Of a DNA stretch of 64,000 nucleotides, positions 62,560 through 64,000 are shown piece after piece. The notes under the pieces are model-generated. The model did no database searches. It was not told the origin of the DNA and was given only the letters and a program-made list of their open reading frames with translations. Positions within the stretch are counted from its first letter, which is position 1. Each line of letters starts with the position of its first letter. Made by a program: the position numbers and the translations under genes. This stretch comes from Duganella dendranthematis (GTDB taxonomy: Bacteria > Pseudomonadota > Gammaproteobacteria > Burkholderiales > Burkholderiaceae_D). The stretch spans positions 6,448,001 to 6,512,000 of the forward strand of contig NZ_CP051684.1 in assembly GCF_012849375.1 (NCBI RefSeq), in the 5' to 3' direction.

Positions 62560-63018
62560 ATGCAAAAGATCGCCACCTATCTCGATCACGATCATCGCCG
62601 TTGCGACGATCAATACGCCCTGGCGGAATCGGAAGTCATCCTGCACCACTGGGACGCCGCCACTGCTCAATTCAGCAGTTTCCTGACCATGTTCGGCCTC
62701 CACCTGGATAAAGAAGAACGCGTGCTGTTCCCGCGCCTGGGTCACGCCTTGGGCAACGGCTACGGCCCCACGGTGGTGATGCGCGCCGAGCACCGCCGCA
62801 TGCGCGAGATGCTGAACCAGATGAAAACCGCCATCGCCCGCCACGACTGCGACGCCTTCTTCGACCAAGCCGACATGCTGCGCCTCCTGATGCGCCAACA
62901 CAGCCTGAAAGAAGAAGGCATCCTGTATCCGCAGGCCGACTTCGTGCTGGCGCAGCAGGCCGATGAAGTCCTGGCCAGCATGGAGAATCTCGAACAAAAC
63001 GCATGGAGCGTCGCATGA
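62560..63018 (+). CDS. hemerythrin-domain protein
   Basis: 152 residues, a four-helix bundle with the hemerythrin HHE-type ligands: His near DHDHRRCDD, HLDKEERVLFPRL, AEHRRMREML and RQHSLKEEGILYPQAD. These bind a diiron site that can sense or carry O2 or NO. It sits under the FNR box and opposite ubiUVT, so it probably acts in the response to low oxygen or nitrosative stress. Its stop overlaps the start of the PaaX-type gene. Confidence 0.93.
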   Translation: MQKIATYLDHDHRRCDDQYALAESEVILHHWDAATAQFSSFLTMFGLHLDKEERVLFPRLGHALGNGYGPTVVMRAEHRRMREMLNQMKTAIARHDCDAFFDQADMLRLLMRQHSLKEEGILYPQADFVLAQQADEVLASMENLEQNAWSVA

Positions 63019-63932
63019 ACAGCCAATTCCATATCGAGGCCGTGCTGCGCCAGGCCAAGCCGCGCCTCAGCACCCTGCTGAAATTGATGTTCAGCGAAGC
63101 GCAGGCTTTCGGTCAGAAAACCCAATGGCTGGGCAGCGTGATCGCCTTGATCGAGCCGCTCGGCTTCCAGGAGCGCACCATCCGCACCGCCCTGTTCCGC
63201 CTCGCCGAGAGCAAATTGATCAAGATCGAACGCCACGGTCGCCGCAGCCTGTGCATGTTGACGCCATCGACGGCGGCCGCCATCCAGGCCGCGCGCCAGC
63301 GTCTCAACACGCCTGCCGCGCGTAGCTTCGGCGAAGACTGGAGCATGCTGGTACACACGGGCGGCTTCAGCGCCGCGCGCTACGCCACCGCGCGCAAGCA
63401 GCTGCTGGAACTGGACTACTGCGTGCTGGCGCCGAACATCATGGCGCGACCGGCGTCCTACGCGCGCGGCGTGCAGTCCGGCGAAGACCACGGCCTGGCG
63501 CTGTTTGAGGTGAACGGCAGCCAGCTGGCGGCGGCCGTGCGCCAACCGCTGTTCGGCAAGATGGACTGGGATCTGGAGACGCCGAAGGAATTGTACGAAG
63601 AATTTCAGCAGCGCTTTACGCCTTTGCGCGCGATGCTGGGCAAGCGCGGCGCCCTCACCGACCAGCAAGCCTACATGGTGCGGCTGCTTGTCAGCCACGG
63701 CTACCAGCATAGCCGCCGCAGCGATCCGCTGCTGCCACAGGAACTGCTGCCGCCAGAGTGGCCGGCGATGGCCGCCTACCAGACCTATGTCGCCCTGTAC
63801 GCGGGCTGCGCGGCGCAGGCACGCCGGCACATCCTCAAAATCACTGAACCGCCGGCGCTGGAACAGCCAGTCATTGCAGCGCCGCCGCCCCGGCAAGTGG
63901 TGCGCCGGTCCAGCGTTTACATGACTGCTTAA
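63015..63932 (+). CDS. paaX: PaaX-family transcriptional regulator
   Basis: 305 residues. An N-terminal winged helix (ERTIRTALFRLAESKLIKIERHGRRSLCML) is followed by the PaaX central and C-terminal domains (DWSMLVHTGGFSAARYATARKQLLELDYCVLAPNIMARP, PLLPQELLPPEWPA). PaaX represses phenylacetate catabolism and binds phenylacetyl-CoA. ATG 63015 overlaps the hemerythrin stop (ATGA) and has GGAG six bases before it. No paa catabolic gene is visible before the window ends, although one may start next. Confidence 0.88.
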   Translation: MNSQFHIEAVLRQAKPRLSTLLKLMFSEAQAFGQKTQWLGSVIALIEPLGFQERTIRTALFRLAESKLIKIERHGRRSLCMLTPSTAAAIQAARQRLNTPAARSFGEDWSMLVHTGGFSAARYATARKQLLELDYCVLAPNIMARPASYARGVQSGEDHGLALFEVNGSQLAAAVRQPLFGKMDWDLETPKELYEEFQQRFTPLRAMLGKRGALTDQQAYMVRLLVSHGYQHSRRSDPLLPQELLPPEWPAMAAYQTYVALYAGCAAQARRHILKITEPPALEQPVIAAPPPRQVVRRSSVYMTA

Positions 63933-63951
63933 TCATCGAAAGACAATCAAG

Positions 63952-64000
63952 ATGGAACTGGAAATGGCACAGGAATACTACGACGGCCCGACCTTGAGCG
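63952..64000 (+). CDS. start of a further gene, cut by the window end
   Basis: An open frame begins with ATG 63952 (MELEMAQEYYDGPTLS) 19 bp after the PaaX-type stop and runs off the window. A second in-frame ATG at 63964 is possible. Too short to identify. Confidence 0.35.
   Translation, partial: MELEMAQEYYDGPTLS

Noticed and set aside
1-64000. CRISPR arrays, tRNA or rRNA genes, insertion sequences, prophage.
   Set aside because: No regular repeat arrays, no cloverleaf-like sequences in the gaps and no transposase or integrase-like proteins were found by reading.

Overview
The window is about 64 kb of GC-rich, gene-dense DNA from a heterotrophic betaproteobacterium. The gene families (gallate ring-cleavage cluster, paired cyanophycin synthetases with cyanophycinase, UbiTUV, large TonB-dependent receptors, beta-propeller sensor kinases) fit the Massilia/Duganella/Janthinobacterium group (Oxalobacteraceae). 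That placement is inference from gene content, not a measured phylogeny. No rRNA, tRNA, CRISPR array, transposase, integrase or prophage gene was recognised. No gene-free stretch exceeds about 240 bp if the small reading frame at 783-989 is real.

Layout. 1-2211: start of a TonB-dependent receptor, a Crp/Fnr-type regulator and small genes. 2304-11083 (minus): a carbohydrate operon read as gntK, TonB receptor, GntP gluconate permease, a beta-helix/beta-propeller fusion and an esterase, preceded by two copies of a LacI-type operator half. 11302-15455: propeller-type sensor kinase (apparently frameshifted at its 5' end), catalase-like peroxidase and a LuxR-type response regulator. 15549-24032: MHS transporter, GlxA/AraC regulator, then a periplasmic molybdenum hydroxylase operon (alpha/beta hydrolase, Mo subunit, 2Fe-2S subunit, di-heme cytochrome, unknown protein) with a 21-bp-spaced direct repeat in its promoter, and a DHA2 exporter. 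24138-33061: complete gallate catabolism: aldolase, hydratase and tautomerase on one strand, a LysR regulator with two HTH domains, then transporter, gallate dioxygenase and porin on the other. 33065-34263: siderophore-interacting reductase with divergent MarR. 34372-42341: cyanophycin locus: a haem-oxygenase-like diiron-type protein, cphB, cphA, and on the opposite strand a methyltransferase and a second synthetase that has lost most of its ATP-grasp domain. 42420-47957: hybrid sensor kinase, then two translationally coupled two-domain fusion proteins (deacetylase + low-molecular-weight phosphatase; acyltransferase + ATP-grasp). 47959-56095: GH31 glucosidase, CDF transporter with CadR-like MerR, MscS channel, membrane protein, OmpA protein, AEC transporter, hydrolase. 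56241-59994: three-subunit membrane gluconate-dehydrogenase-like complex. 60029-64000: ubiUVT facing a hemerythrin-paaX pair across a perfect FNR box, then the first bases of a further gene.

Themes. Sugar-acid metabolism appears twice (GntK/GntP with a gluconolactonase-like propeller; a gluconate-dehydrogenase-like complex). Aromatic acids are handled by the gallate cluster and possibly the Mo hydroxylase. Nitrogen and carbon storage is represented by cyanophycin, and oxygen limitation by the FNR-linked ubiquinone genes. The least explained parts are the diiron-type protein and reduced synthetase in the cyanophycin locus, the coupled pair of fusion proteins at 44128-47957, and the propeller-tailed beta-helix protein in the gluconate operon.
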